Source: Tardiphaga alba (GTDB taxonomy: Bacteria > Pseudomonadota > Alphaproteobacteria > Rhizobiales > Xanthobacteraceae). Taken from it: 64,000 bases of DNA. The position numbers and the translations under genes are program-made. The notes beneath the pieces are model-generated. The model was given only the letters and a program-made list of their open reading frames with translations, did no database searches and was not told the DNA's origin. The stretch's first letter is position 1; every line of letters begins with the position of its first letter. Location: assembly GCF_018279705.1 (NCBI RefSeq), contig NZ_CP036498.1, positions 3,799,001-3,863,000 on the forward strand, in the 5' to 3' direction. Shown piece after piece: positions 47,573 to 56,677 of this stretch.

Positions 47573-47594
47573 TGCGCCCGACCTGCGCCCGAAA
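47573..47594. repeat. 22-bp direct repeat, right copy (possible integrase arm sites)
   Basis: It is identical to 45511-45532 and in the same orientation, with two TGCGCCCGA units. It lies 102 bases before the tRNA-Gly 3' end. Confidence 0.6.
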
Positions 47595-47696
47595 TGCCCT
47601 AAAACGCTGTGCACAGGGCCAAAACGTCTGCTTGACCGACCCGGCCACCCGTCTATAAGCCTTTGAATTGTCGGGATTTATGGGGGTCGGGACACG

Positions 47697-47770
47697 TGGA
47701 GCGGGTAGAGGGAATCGAACCCTCGTATTCAGCTTGGAAGGCTGCTGCTCTACCATTGAGCTATACCCGC
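47697..47770 (-). tRNA. tRNA-Gly (TCC anticodon)
   Basis: On the minus strand the acceptor GCGGGTA pairs with TACCCGC, the anticodon loop is CTTCCAA (anticodon TCC), the T-loop is GTTCGATTC, and CCA is encoded. Its 3' 44 bases recur at 45336-45379, marking it as an integration target that the element left intact. Confidence 0.97.
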
Positions 47771-47837
47771 ATGCCGCGTCAGGTAACACGTTGCGCCGGG
47801 GGCTCAACCTCCCTGGATCAGGCAATCCCCAGACGGG

Positions 47838-47946
47838 CGCCTACAGTTTGTGGAGACACCCCACCCGTCTCAAAGCTCGCTGGACGCTCGCTTCTCACCA
47901 CCCTCCCCGCTGCGGGCGGCTACGCCGCGCTTGTGGAAGGGAGAAG
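47838..47946. repeat. Dispersed intergenic repeat (CACCCCACCCGTCT type, copy 1)
   Basis: ACACCCCACCCGTCTCAAAG, then AGCTCGCTGGACGCTCGCTT and CCACCCTCCCC. The same order of blocks recurs at about 48637-48716. Confidence 0.65.
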
Positions 47947-47999
47947 ACCGCGCGAAATTGTTCCTATTTTGTTCTTGACTTAATTCCCTCATTGACTAT

Positions 48000-48540
48000 G
48001 TTCCCTCTCGTCCCGCCTCACTGAGAGGGGTGGTTCGCGATCGTCACGATCTGCGAGGTGGGATGCGGTGACGTTCTCGGGCGTCAGGCGCGACGGGAGG
48101 GCGACAGGGCGGCTGCCACAAGCGCCGTGAGTCATCTTTCCAAGGCGCTGGCGACGATGCCTCGGAGCGCCGGCCAAGTCGTGCCGTCCCGTGCCTAGAG
48201 GCACGCAAGGTCGAGGGTTTTCAGGTCAACCGGCTTGAAAAACAAACTCAACCCTAGGGTGACCAATCAGCACCCGGGAGAGTACGAAGCAACCGGAAGC
48301 ACCATCGCGCACGGAACGCAGGGCACTTGCCTTGTGTCTCCGGACTCCTGGGCGCACTTCCCATGCGGAGTACCGCATCGAAGCGCTTGGGCCATGGGTG
48401 CATCGGGCACCCGGCGTTCCGTGCGCCCTCTTTTCAGAAGAGGGTGAAGGGAATGCGCAAAACTCGGGCGCGCAAGCGCCGCGAGAACGGGATCGCGTGA
48501 GTTCGGGAAATGGCGGGGCTGTTTGACAGTTGAATATGGA
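48000..48540. repeat. Long structured intergenic repeat module
   Basis: The 953-bp stretch 47771-48723 holds no gene I can support. Its middle looks like a long repeat module I associate with Bradyrhizobium-type genomes (recollection, not checked). A perfect 13-bp inverted pair (48307-48319 with 48414-48426, GCGCACGGAACGC and its complement) encloses smaller perfect hairpins such as ATGCGG-AGTA-CCGCAT (48363 region) and GGGTGC-ATCGG-GCACCC. CCTCTT/AAGAGG follows. The whole could fold as a multi-branched RNA or reflect a mobile repeat. Confidence 0.5.
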
Positions 48541-48559
48541 AACGACGCGCCGCGGCGCG

Positions 48560-48716
48560 TGGACTCCCTCCCCTTGCGGGGAGGGTCCCGCCATAGGCGG
48601 GGGTGGGGTGCCCCACGTGACGTAGAGCCTGTGGAAGCACCCCACCCGTCTTGAAGCTCGCTGAACGCTCGCTTCAATCCACCCTCCCCTGTCGCTTCGC
48701 TCCGGGGAGGGAAAAG
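48560..48716. repeat. Dispersed intergenic repeat (CACCCCACCCGTCT type, copy 2)
   Basis: CTCCCTCCCCTTGCGGGGAG, then GGGGTGGGGTGCCCC, ACCCCACCCGTCTTGAAGC and CCACCCTCCCC blocks occur in the order seen at 47838. It lies just downstream of metQ. Confidence 0.6.
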
Positions 48717-48723
48717 AAAGATC

Positions 48724-49506
48724 TTACCAGGTGGCAAGCACCGAGCCCTTGAACTTCTCTTCGATAAAGGCCTTCACCTCGGGCGACTGATAGCTCTCCA
48801 CCAGCGTCTTCACCCAGGGCTTGTCCTTGTCGGCGGTGCGCACCACGATGATGTTGGCATAAGGCCCCTTCGGATCCTCGCGCAGGATCGCATCCTTCAC
48901 GGGATCGAGACCGGCCTGCGAGGCGTAGTTGGTGTTGATCCCTGCGACATCCACGTCAGGCAGCGTGCGCGGCAACTGCGCGGCATCGACCTCGACGATC
49001 TTCAGCTTCTCCGGATTGTCGGTGATGTCGAGCAGCGTCGGCTTGAAGCCCACGCCGTCCTTCAGCTTGATGATGCCCTTGTCGCGCAGCAGGATCAGCA
49101 CGCGGCCGCCATTGGTCGGATCGTTCGGGATCGCCAGCGAGGCGCCGGACTTCACCTCGTCCCAGGTCTTCACCTTCTTCGAATAGATGCCCATCGGGAA
49201 ATTGATGGTGGTGCCCACCGAGACCAGCTTGAACTTGCGATCGGCCACCTGGTTGTCGAGGTAAGGCTGATGCTGGAACGAATTGGCCTGCAGGTCACCG
49301 GCATCCAGCGCCGCATTCGGCACCACATAGTCGGAGAATTCGACGATCTGGATGTCGAGGCCCTTCTTGGCGGCAACGGCTTTTGCAGCTTCCAGCACCT
49401 GCGCATGCGGGCCCGGCGTGACGCCGATCTTGATGGTCTCAGCCGAGGCGGCAGAGGTGAAGGCCGCAAGGGCGACGGCGGAGAGAAGGAGACGACGGAG
49501 TGACAT
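48724..49506 (-). CDS. metQ: Methionine ABC transporter substrate-binding protein MetQ
   Basis: A 260-residue NlpA/MetQ-type periplasmic protein. The signal peptide ends AASA without a lipobox cysteine, so it is probably soluble rather than lipid-anchored. The chain opens IKIGVTPGPHAQVLEAAK, and SFQHQPYLDNQ and VAGINTNYA are typical. ATG at 49506 has GGAAA upstream; ATG at 49518 lacks a ribosome site. It is last in the metN-metI-metQ operon. Confidence 0.93.
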   Translation of the reverse strand: MSLRRLLLSAVALAAFTSAASAETIKIGVTPGPHAQVLEAAKAVAAKKGLDIQIVEFSDYVVPNAALDAGDLQANSFQHQPYLDNQVADRKFKLVSVGTTINFPMGIYSKKVKTWDEVKSGASLAIPNDPTNGGRVLILLRDKGIIKLKDGVGFKPTLLDITDNPEKLKIVEVDAAQLPRTLPDVDVAGINTNYASQAGLDPVKDAILREDPKGPYANIIVVRTADKDKPWVKTLVESYQSPEVKAFIEEKFKGSVLATW

Positions 49507-49571
49507 GGTGTTTTCCATTGTGAAGAAACGAATGAGCCAGCGCGCGGACGCGCCTGCACGGATCTAAGGTG

Positions 49572-50237
49572 TCAGGATTTTCGCGTGCGCTTGTCGAGGC
49601 GGCGCGAGATGAAATCGCCAAGGCTCTGCACGCCCTGCACGAGGCAGATCAGCACGGCGACCACCGTCGCCATCACTTCCGGCATGAAGCGCTGATAGCC
49701 ATAGCGGATGCCGAGATCGCCAAGCCCGCCGCCGCCGACAGCGCCGACCATGGCGGAATAACCAATGAGGCTGACGGTGGCGAGCGTCAGCGCCAGCGTC
49801 ACCGCCGGCATGGCTTCGGGCAACAGCACCTTCCACACGATTTGCAGCGGCGAGGCGCCGAAGGCACGCGCGGCTTCAACGAGACCCTGATCCACTTCGC
49901 GGATCGCGCCTTCGATGACGCGGGCAATGAACGGCGTCGCCGCGATGGTCAGCGGCACCACGGCGGCGCTGGTGCCGATGGAGGTGCCAGCGATCAGGCG
50001 CGTCAGCGGCACGATGGCGACGACGAGAATGATGAAGGGCGTCGAGCGCGTGGCATTGACCACGAGGCCGAGCAGACGATTGACGTTTGGCGCCGGGAAC
50101 AACTCACCTGCCCGGCTGGTGGCGAGGAAGATGCCGAGCGGCAATCCAGCCAGCGTGCCGAAGATGCCGGCCAGCGCCACCATCACCAGCGTGTCCAGCG
50201 TGGACGACGCGATCATGTTGATGAGTTCAGGCGACAT
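49572..50237 (-). CDS. metI: Methionine ABC transporter permease MetI
   Basis: A 221-residue inner-membrane permease with five helices. The EAA loop near [20 protein letters not shown] contacts MetN. Its ATG overlaps the metN stop by eleven bases, so translation is coupled. metQ follows after 65 bp. Confidence 0.95.
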   Translation of the reverse strand: MSPELINMIASSTLDTLVMVALAGIFGTLAGLPLGIFLATSRAGELFPAPNVNRLLGLVVNATRSTPFIILVVAIVPLTRLIAGTSIGTSAAVVPLTIAATPFIARVIEGAIREVDQGLVEAARAFGASPLQIVWKVLLPEAMPAVTLALTLATVSLIGYSAMVGAVGGGGLGDLGIRYGYQRFMPEVMATVVAVLICLVQGVQSLGDFISRRLDKRTRKS

Positions 50238-51348
50238 AGCCGAGATGCTCCACGGTGTTGCGGGTCGATGTGAGATCGGCGATCAGCTTCGCCTGCAGCT
50301 CCGGCTCGGCGGTAACGGAAGCGATCAGCGTACCGAACGGATGATCGGCGACATATTCGATCTGGCCATGCATGATGTTGAAATCCACGCCATAAGCGCG
50401 CGTGAGGCGCGACAGCACGGGCTCATCGGCATCGGCGCCGGTGAAGGCGATGCGGATGACGGCCTGGCGGCCGGGCGCATAATCGGCCAGCAATTTTGAT
50501 TGCAGCCATTCCGGCACATTGCCGCCGGTCACTTCGCCGACAAAACGCTTGGTTGTCGCATGCTGCGGCTTGGAGAAGATCTCGTAGGTCGTCCCCTGCT
50601 CGATGATACGGCCGCCTTCCATCACGGCGACGCGATCGGCGAGCTTCTTCACCACGCTCATTTCATGGGTAATGAAGAGAATGGTGAGATTGAGCTCCGC
50701 ATTGATCTGCTTGAGCAGCGCGATGATCGAAGCTGTGGTCTCGGGATCGAGCGCCGAGGTCGCCTCGTCCGACAGCAGCACCTTTGGCTTCGTCGCCAGC
50801 GCGCGCGCAATGCCGACGCGCTGCTTCTGGCCACCGGAGAGTTCGGCCGGATAACGGTCGCGTTTGTCGGCGAGGCCGACCATGTCCAGCAGCGGCGTCA
50901 CGATGCCGGGGATGTCCTTGCGCGGCGTGCCGGCAATTTCCAGCGGCAGCGCGATATTGTCGAAGGCGGTGCGCGACGACAGAAGATTGAAGTGCTGGAA
51001 GATCATGCCGATGGAGCGGCGCGCCTGGCGCAGCGCACGCTCGTCGAGCGCGCCGATATCGAGGCCATCGACGGTGACCTTGCCCTTGCTCGGCTGTTCC
51101 AGCCCGTTGATCAGGCGAATGAGCGTGGACTTGCCGGCGCCACTCTTGCCGATCACGCCGACAATGGCGCCTTCGGGCACGGTGAGATCGATATCATCGA
51201 CCGCCTTCACCTCGGCGGAGTCTTTCCGCGGCGGAAAGATCTTGCTGACGCCATCGAAGGAGATGATGGCACGCCCGCCTTGATCGAGATCTGGCTGATC
51301 TGCAATTGGCACGGGCGCTCCGACCGGTTTGGACAAGGGAGCGTTCAT
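50227..51348 (-). CDS. metN: Methionine ABC transporter ATP-binding protein MetN
   Basis: A 373-residue ATPase. Walker [10 protein letters not shown], signature [16 protein letters not shown] and Walker [14 protein letters not shown] are present, and the C-terminal ACT-like methionine-sensing domain (about 290-373) allows inhibition by internal methionine. ATG at 51348 starts MNAPLSK. It is first in metNIQ. The 209-bp upstream region shows a GAATATTC palindrome (51461 region) but no riboswitch I can recognise. Confidence 0.95.
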   Translation of the reverse strand: MNAPLSKPVGAPVPIADQPDLDQGGRAIISFDGVSKIFPPRKDSAEVKAVDDIDLTVPEGAIVGVIGKSGAGKSTLIRLINGLEQPSKGKVTVDGLDIGALDERALRQARRSIGMIFQHFNLLSSRTAFDNIALPLEIAGTPRKDIPGIVTPLLDMVGLADKRDRYPAELSGGQKQRVGIARALATKPKVLLSDEATSALDPETTASIIALLKQINAELNLTILFITHEMSVVKKLADRVAVMEGGRIIEQGTTYEIFSKPQHATTKRFVGEVTGGNVPEWLQSKLLADYAPGRQAVIRIAFTGADADEPVLSRLTRAYGVDFNIMHGQIEYVADHPFGTLIASVTAEPELQAKLIADLTSTRNTVEHLGYVA

Positions 51349-51508
51349 TGGATGAGTTTTCTGCGCAGATGTGAAGCACGGGGCCGGCCTGCGTTTTGCG
51401 GGCGCCGTTTGGCGGCAAACTACTGATTTCTCGCCACATTTCAACCGCACCGCACAAAAATGGAATATTCAGCGCGTGCAGAGGCTTGGCGGAGCAAAAC
51501 CATACCGG

Positions 51509-51543
51509 GAGACGTCGCCACACAGCGAAAATCGTCTCCCGGC
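51509..51543 (-). terminator. Terminator-like hairpin after the SsuA gene
   Basis: CCGGGAGACG and CGTCTCCCGG pair over a 15-nt loop, followed on the minus strand by TATGGTTTTG. It lies 14 bases beyond the stop of the gene at 51558 and before the metN promoter. Confidence 0.65.
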
Positions 51544-51557
51544 GGAACTGGCAGAGA

Positions 51558-52517
51558 TCAGGAGCCCGGCGTCCAGGTCCAGACGATATCGCGGACATTG
51601 ATCGCCTTCGGGATCAGCCCGAGCTTGTGAAAGCGATCCGCCGTCTCCTGCTGGGTCGCGATGACCTTGTCGCTGATCGGCACGACCGTGTAGTTCGAGC
51701 GCTCGACAGCGCGCGTGGTCGCAGCCTTATCGACGCCGGTTGCCTCCTGCAGCTTCGACGCGACCTCCGGCCGATTGGCCTCGGCCCACTTGCCCTCATC
51801 TGCAAAAGTCTTGTTCAGCAGCGCAACGATATCGCCATGCGCGTTCGTAAATTCCTTGTTGGCGAGGAAGAAGGAATTCGACTCCTGCACATCCTTCGCG
51901 AAAGCGATCACCCGCGCCTTGCCGTTTTCGGCGAGCGACAGATAGGGATCCCAGATCGACCATGCATCGATATTGCCGCTCGCAAACGCCGCCGCCGCAT
52001 CGGCGGGATTGAGATAGACCGGCGTGATATCCGACCATGCGAGCTTGGCCTTCTCCAGCGTGGCGACGAGCGTGTTGTGCGCACTCGAACCTTTGCCGAA
52101 TCCGATCTTCTTGCCCTTGAGATCGGCGAGCGTCTTGATCGGTGAATTCTCGGGAACGACAATGCCCTGATTGTAACCGATCGACGGAACGGCCGCGACA
52201 TAGAGCAGATTGGCGCGCGCGACCTGTGCAAAGATCGGCGGCGTATCGCCGGCATAGCCGAAGTCCACATTGCCGGTATTGATCGCTTCGAGGATCGGCG
52301 GGCCGAACTGGAATTCAACCCATTTGATGGTGATGCCTTTTTCCTTGAAGATTTTTTCCAGCGTACCGCGCTGCTTCACCGCAGGAAAGATACCGGCCTT
52401 CTGGAAGCCGATGCGGATTTCCTTCGGCTGCTCCGCCGCCGGCGCCTTGCTGGTGAATTGCGACAACAACAGCGTTGCCGCCATGACTGCCAGGACAGCG
52501 CGTCTCGACTTCGACAT
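51558..52517 (-). CDS. ssuA: Aliphatic sulfonate ABC transporter substrate-binding protein
   Basis: A 319-residue SsuA-type periplasmic protein. The signal peptide is AVLAVMAATLLLSQFTSKAP with AA at the cleavage site. The mature chain reads IRIGFQKAGIFPAVKQRG. It has NTGNVDFGYAGDTPP, KKIGFGKGSSAHNTLV and AWSIWDPY, all typical of sulfonate/taurine binders. ATG at 52517 is in line with the signal peptide. Permease and ATPase genes are not nearby. Confidence 0.92.
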   Translation of the reverse strand: MSKSRRAVLAVMAATLLLSQFTSKAPAAEQPKEIRIGFQKAGIFPAVKQRGTLEKIFKEKGITIKWVEFQFGPPILEAINTGNVDFGYAGDTPPIFAQVARANLLYVAAVPSIGYNQGIVVPENSPIKTLADLKGKKIGFGKGSSAHNTLVATLEKAKLAWSDITPVYLNPADAAAAFASGNIDAWSIWDPYLSLAENGKARVIAFAKDVQESNSFFLANKEFTNAHGDIVALLNKTFADEGKWAEANRPEVASKLQEATGVDKAATTRAVERSNYTVVPISDKVIATQQETADRFHKLGLIPKAINVRDIVWTWTPGS

Positions 52518-52860
52518 GAGGTTTCTTGCTCCGTATGCGTCCGCGCCCGATGCACCGACGTGATGACGAAACGCTAGGCGAGATCGCGAAGATTGTGCTT
52601 TCAAAGGTGAACGGCGATCGGCAAGATTTACGATCTGCGCTGCCGCATCCGGAGCAGCTTTTATCTCGGAGGCGCAGAAAATTATTTCGTCGCAAACCGC
52701 GACTGCGCAGTGTTCGGAGAAGGTTCGGCTCTGCACTGCACGTCTCGCAGAACACCTGTATCGCACCGCCGATAACTACAGTTTCCCATTTCATTGACTG
52801 GAACCGGCTGCTCTCCCACCTTTGCGCATCGTCATTTGATACTTGCAAAGCGGCATCACC
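52518..52860. promoter_or_regulatory. 343-bp divergent region between two ssuA-type genes
   Basis: No gene or terminator is seen here. It must hold both promoters. TTATTTC-like and AACTACAGTTTCC stretches near 52670 and 52770 could bind a CysB-type activator, but I see no convincing match. Confidence 0.4.
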
Positions 52861-53853
52861 ATGCTCCCGATCCTTCTCTCGCATTTCCTCAATCGCTATG
52901 TTCGCCGCCGCACCCGCGCGCTGCAGATGGCGGCACTCGCGACCATGCTGTCTACCTCCTTCGCCTGCGCGCAGACGCCGGACACCGTGCGCATCGGCTA
53001 TCAGAAGTCCTCGACACTGATCGCGGTGTTGAAAACGAACGGCGAACTGGAGAAGGCACTGGCGCCGCTCGGCGTCAAAATCTCGTGGCATGAATTCACC
53101 AGCGGCTTGCCGCTGCTCGAAGCCATCAATACCGGCAATGTGGATTTCGGCGCCGATGTCGCCGACACCGTGCCGCTCTTCGCGCAGGCTGCCGGCGCCA
53201 AGCTTGCTTATGTCGCGGAAGAAGCCGCATCGCCCGCGGCGCAGGCAATCGTGGTGCCCGCGGAGTCGCCGCTCAAGAGCGTCGCCGATCTCAAGGACAA
53301 GAAGGTCGCGGTGACCAAGGGCGCCGGCAGCCACTTCCTCCTGCTGTCGGCGCTGAGCAAAGCCGGCCTCAGCTTCAAGGATATCACGCCGGCCTATCTG
53401 CCACCTGCCGATGGCCGCATCGCTTTCGTCGGCGGCAATGTCGATGCCTGGGTGGCGTGGGACCCGTTCCTCACCAGCGCCCAGCGCCAGAGCAACGCCC
53501 GCGTGCTTTCTGACGGCAGCAATGGTCTCGCCAGCTACAAGCGCTACTACCTCGCTTCCGCCGCTTATGCCGCAAAGCGCGGCGACGTGCTGAACGTCAT
53601 CTTCAAGAAGCTGGACGAGACCGGCAAATGGGCGAAAGCCGAGCCGAAGGAAGCCGCAAAACTGCTCTCCGGCCTCTGGGGCATCGACGCCGCCACCGTT
53701 GAGGAAGCCAACAGCCATCGCTCCTACAAGGTCGGCGCCGTCACCAAAGCCGGCCTGTCCGAACAGCAGACCATCGCCGACGCCTTCTTCGCCGAGAAAC
53801 TGATCCCGGTGAAGGTCAATGCCGCCGACGTCGCCATCTGGTCGCCGAAGTAA
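52861..53853 (+). CDS. ssuA: Aliphatic sulfonate ABC transporter substrate-binding protein, second copy
   Basis: A 330-residue paralogue of the protein at 51558, with a signal region ending SFACAQ and a mature chain VRIGYQKSSTLIAVLK. NTGNVDFGADVADTVP, KKVAVTKGAGSHFLL and AWVAWDPF match the same motifs. The two are divergent over 343 bp. Together they suggest two sulfonate specificities sharing transporter parts elsewhere. ATG at 52861 or a later in-frame ATG may be the true start. Confidence 0.92.
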   Translation: MLPILLSHFLNRYVRRRTRALQMAALATMLSTSFACAQTPDTVRIGYQKSSTLIAVLKTNGELEKALAPLGVKISWHEFTSGLPLLEAINTGNVDFGADVADTVPLFAQAAGAKLAYVAEEAASPAAQAIVVPAESPLKSVADLKDKKVAVTKGAGSHFLLLSALSKAGLSFKDITPAYLPPADGRIAFVGGNVDAWVAWDPFLTSAQRQSNARVLSDGSNGLASYKRYYLASAAYAAKRGDVLNVIFKKLDETGKWAKAEPKEAAKLLSGLWGIDAATVEEANSHRSYKVGAVTKAGLSEQQTIADAFFAEKLIPVKVNAADVAIWSPK

Positions 53854-53880
53854 CACCCTCTTTTATCGAAAGTGCATCAC

Positions 53881-54693
53881 ATGAAACTGCTCGTCTCGGC
53901 GCTCACTGCGGCCGCGCTCTCACTCACGTCTATCGTCAGCGCAGGCGCACAGGCTGCGCCCAAAACAGAACTCAAAGTCGGCTTCGTGCCCGGCCCCTAT
54001 ATCGACGGCTTCAAGGCGGGCGTGGAGCCGGAGCTGAAGAAGAAAGGCTACACGGTCAAATACTACGAATTCTCGACCGGCCTGGAGGCCAACACCGCGG
54101 TGTTCAAGAACGACATCGACGCCAATGTGATGCAGCACACGGTGTTCCTGACCTCCTACAACGAGCGCCAGAAGACCGACCTCACCGGCATCATCACCGT
54201 TCCGACACCGCCAATGGGGCTTTATTCGACGAAGCACAAGAAGGCGGAGGATGTGAAGGCCGGCGCCACGGTCGTGGTGCCTAACGACCCGGTGAACCTG
54301 CAGCGCGCGCTGTGGATCCTGCGCGATCTCGGCTGGATCGAGATCAGGGACAGCAAGCCGGTGGATGTGACCGAGCTCGATGTCATCAAGAACCCGAAAG
54401 GCATCAAGATCGTGCCGCTGGAAAACGCGCAGGCGCCACGCGCCCTCGGCGATGCCGACTTCGCCGCTGTGCAGGGCAACTTCGCCATCTATAGCGGGCT
54501 GAAGCTGACCGAAGCCTTTGCGCTGGAGAAGATGACCAAGCCGTACACCAACGTCGTAGCGGTTCGTACGGGCAATGCCGAAGCACCGTGGGCAAAGGAC
54601 ATCGTCGCCGCCTATCAGTCGGACACGTTCAAGACCGCCATCCGCAACGATAAGTTCTACGCCGGCTTCACGCTACCTGAGTACTTCAACTAA
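53881..54693 (+). CDS. MetQ/NlpA family substrate-binding protein, second copy
   Basis: A 270-residue periplasmic protein. The signal peptide ends SAGAQA, and the chain reads LKVGFVPGPYIDGFKAGV, FKNDIDANVMQHTVFL, NDPVNLQRALWIL and VQGNFAIYSGL. It is a MetQ-fold protein more distant than the one at 48724, with no permease beside it. It lies 27 bases after the second ssuA and probably shares its transcript, so a sulfur compound is a likely ligand. Confidence 0.9.
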   Translation: MKLLVSALTAAALSLTSIVSAGAQAAPKTELKVGFVPGPYIDGFKAGVEPELKKKGYTVKYYEFSTGLEANTAVFKNDIDANVMQHTVFLTSYNERQKTDLTGIITVPTPPMGLYSTKHKKAEDVKAGATVVVPNDPVNLQRALWILRDLGWIEIRDSKPVDVTELDVIKNPKGIKIVPLENAQAPRALGDADFAAVQGNFAIYSGLKLTEAFALEKMTKPYTNVVAVRTGNAEAPWAKDIVAAYQSDTFKTAIRNDKFYAGFTLPEYFN

Positions 54694-54700
54694 GCGATGA

Positions 54701-54792
54701 CCGTAGGGCGGATGAGCGTAGCGTCATCCGCCGCGGAGTTTCCATCGAGAGTTCGGCTGGCGGATGACGGCTTCGCCTCATCCGCCCTACGG
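54701..54792. repeat. Palindromic intergenic repeat (CCGTAGGGCGGATGAGCG type)
   Basis: It begins CCGTAGGGCGGATGAGCG and ends CATCCGCCCTACGG, an inverted repeat of 92 bp. It is similar in style to, but distinct from, the 89-bp family. Confidence 0.85.
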
Positions 54793-54866
54793 CCCGACCA
54801 TTTGACTCTCCGCGCCGCTCGGATACGCTTTCCGGAGGCGCGCTGAAGCGCCTTTGGCTGAGGGGC

Positions 54867-55537
54867 ATGAGAGGTCGGATCGTCGTCGCATTGCTGGCCT
54901 TGTGCGCGTTCGCCACCCCGGCGACTGCCCAGACGTCTTCAACTTCGCCCCCACAAGCTTCGAGATCGCCGCCCGTTCCCGCGGCACGCCGGATATTCCC
55001 GGCCTCAACATGATCTGGCTGCGGCCCTGGACCGAGCTGCGCCTCGCCCGCGAATGGCGCTACATCGTCGTGCATCAATCGGAAGGCGCGGTCGGCTCGG
55101 CATGGCGCAATGCCGTCGCGCAAATGGAAAAGCCGGACCGCCGCGGCGTCGCCATCTGGGTCGAGACCGATGGCACGGTCTACTGGTCGACGCCGGAATG
55201 GGCGGTGCCGAACCATCTCAACAAGGGCAACCGCAACGACAACAAGTATATCGACAATTCATCGACCTATCAGCAGATCGATAATGAAAGTTCGATCGGC
55301 GTCGAATTCGTCGGCAACTATCCCAATGTCCGCAAGCCGCCGACCGAAGCCCAGATCGCCGCATGGCGCGTGTTGGTCCGCGTCCTGCAGGCCCGCTACG
55401 ACATCCCGAACGAGCGCGTCTTCGCGCATAACTGGATCGACTACAAGGATCGGCGTTATTGCGAAGGCTGTGAACTGGCGCGGATTGCAAGGACGCAGGG
55501 GGTGGAGACCGCGCAGCAGGTGGAAAAGGGACAGTAG
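54867..55537 (+). pseudogene. Secreted N-acetylmuramoyl-L-alanine amidase-like protein, frameshifted near 54932
   Basis: From ATG 54867 the first frame encodes a clear signal peptide (RIVVALLALCAFATPATAQ). The second frame continues DVFNFAPTSFEIAARSRG and holds an amidase_2/PGRP-type domain: VVHQSEG carries the first zinc histidine, NNESSIGVEFVGN-like core and FAHNWID supplies a later histidine. One G added to CAGAC (54932) joins them into 223 residues. It would trim peptidoglycan in the periplasm. GAGGGG precedes ATG. The tidy join again favours an indel error. Confidence 0.82.
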
Positions 55538-55545
55538 GTTAGCGA

Positions 55546-55682
55546 CCAGAAGAGCCCCCTCACCCGCCGCGAAAACGCGGCGACCTCTCCCCGGTGGGGA
55601 GAGGTGAAGCGGAGCGCCGTCACCTTTACCTCTCCCCACCGGGGAGAGGTCGGATCGCCCTTGCGATCCGGGTGAGGGGAAC
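55546..55682. repeat. Inverted repeat of CTCTCCCCxxCGGGGAGAGG units
   Basis: CCTCTCCCCGGTGGGGAGAG and CCTCTCCCCACCGGGGAGAG hairpins lie between CCCCTCACCCG and CGGGTGAGGGG ends, so the whole 137 bp is also inverted. It fills the gap between the amidase and the converging gene. Confidence 0.8.
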
Positions 55683-55696
55683 GCTCCGTAGTGTTG

Positions 55697-56503
55697 TTAA
55701 GTCCCCACCCGCAAAGCCGCACCGCGCTTGCGCAAGAGCGCAATCACTGACAGCGCGGTAATGCGGCCCGTCTTCGGATTCTCCGATGGAATGTTCTCGA
55801 TCTGCATCGAGAACCGCGCGGAATCCGCATCCACCTCGACGCGATGGACATTGCGGGTCAGCGCGGGATCGGCCCAGATCTGCAACGTGGTCGCGTCCGG
55901 TCCGACACCGGCCAGTGACAACGCAACGGCGACATTGAGATTGGCCGGAAACCCCTTCGCGGCTTCACGTGCGGTCCCCTCAAAGATCTTCAGCGGCTCG
56001 GTGATGCTGTCGATGTCGATCTTGTTCTCGACAATGTAGGGCGCTCCCGCGAGCCCCTTCACTGGCTTGCGCGTCACCATCTTCACCGAGTGGATTTTAC
56101 CCTCGGCCGCGGCGGTCACCGCATCGAGGCCGATCAAGGCACCCGTCGGCACCACGATCTGGCCGCCATGGGTCTTGGCGAGTGCGACCAGATCGTCATT
56201 GAACAGTAGCGCGCCGACGCTCAGCACGATGGCGGTCTTGCCCTTGGTCACGAAGGGACGAACGATCTCCGGCAGCAAGGGCGCCGGCGCACATTCGATG
56301 ACGATATCGGCAACGGCTTCGAGGTCGGCGATCGGCAATACCGGCGGCGTCTTGCCGAGCTCGGCCAGGAAGGCCGCATGCTTGTCCGGGTTCTGCACGG
56401 AGATCGCCGCGAGCGTGAGGCCGGCAATTCCCTGATCGAGCGCCTCGACCACTTTCTGGCCGATTCCGCCCAGACCAACCACGGCGACGCGCGCCACCGA
56501 CAT
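55697..56503 (-). CDS. Aspartate dehydrogenase-like NAD(P)-binding protein
   Basis: A 268-residue protein of the L-aspartate dehydrogenase family. The Rossmann motif VAVVGLGGIG is N-terminal, followed by DIVIECAPAPLLPEIV, VPTGALIGLDAV and the C-terminal domain with FPANLNVAVALSLAGVGPD, where the catalytic His region lies (VHRVEV). Such enzymes oxidise L-aspartate to iminoaspartate, sometimes for NAD synthesis. ATG at 56503 has AGGGA upstream; ATG at 56518 is an alternative. Confidence 0.85.
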   Translation of the reverse strand: MSVARVAVVGLGGIGQKVVEALDQGIAGLTLAAISVQNPDKHAAFLAELGKTPPVLPIADLEAVADIVIECAPAPLLPEIVRPFVTKGKTAIVLSVGALLFNDDLVALAKTHGGQIVVPTGALIGLDAVTAAAEGKIHSVKMVTRKPVKGLAGAPYIVENKIDIDSITEPLKIFEGTAREAAKGFPANLNVAVALSLAGVGPDATTLQIWADPALTRNVHRVEVDADSARFSMQIENIPSENPKTGRITALSVIALLRKRGAALRVGT

Positions 56504-56677
56504 CGTTTCCCTGCTCATCTCTGCCACCCGCTTCACGCCGACGTTATTGCCGTTCACGTTTCTTTTTGTCGCAGCCGCGGCCGAATGTCCAATGCAGCCA
56601 CGCTGAGGCCTCATGCCCCCTGTCATTGCGGCGGGCCTGACGCTATCTCTCGGCCAGTCGCAGATACAGGAGTTGCA

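Noticed and set aside
47989..48645. Short frames in the repeat-rich stretch beside tRNA-Gly
   Set aside because: They lie in inverted repeats, have no ribosome sites and resemble intergenic repeat sequence.
51349..51557. A SAM-type riboswitch before metN
   Set aside because: No conserved SAM-I or SAM-II core could be recognised; only a short palindrome and the terminator of the next gene are present.
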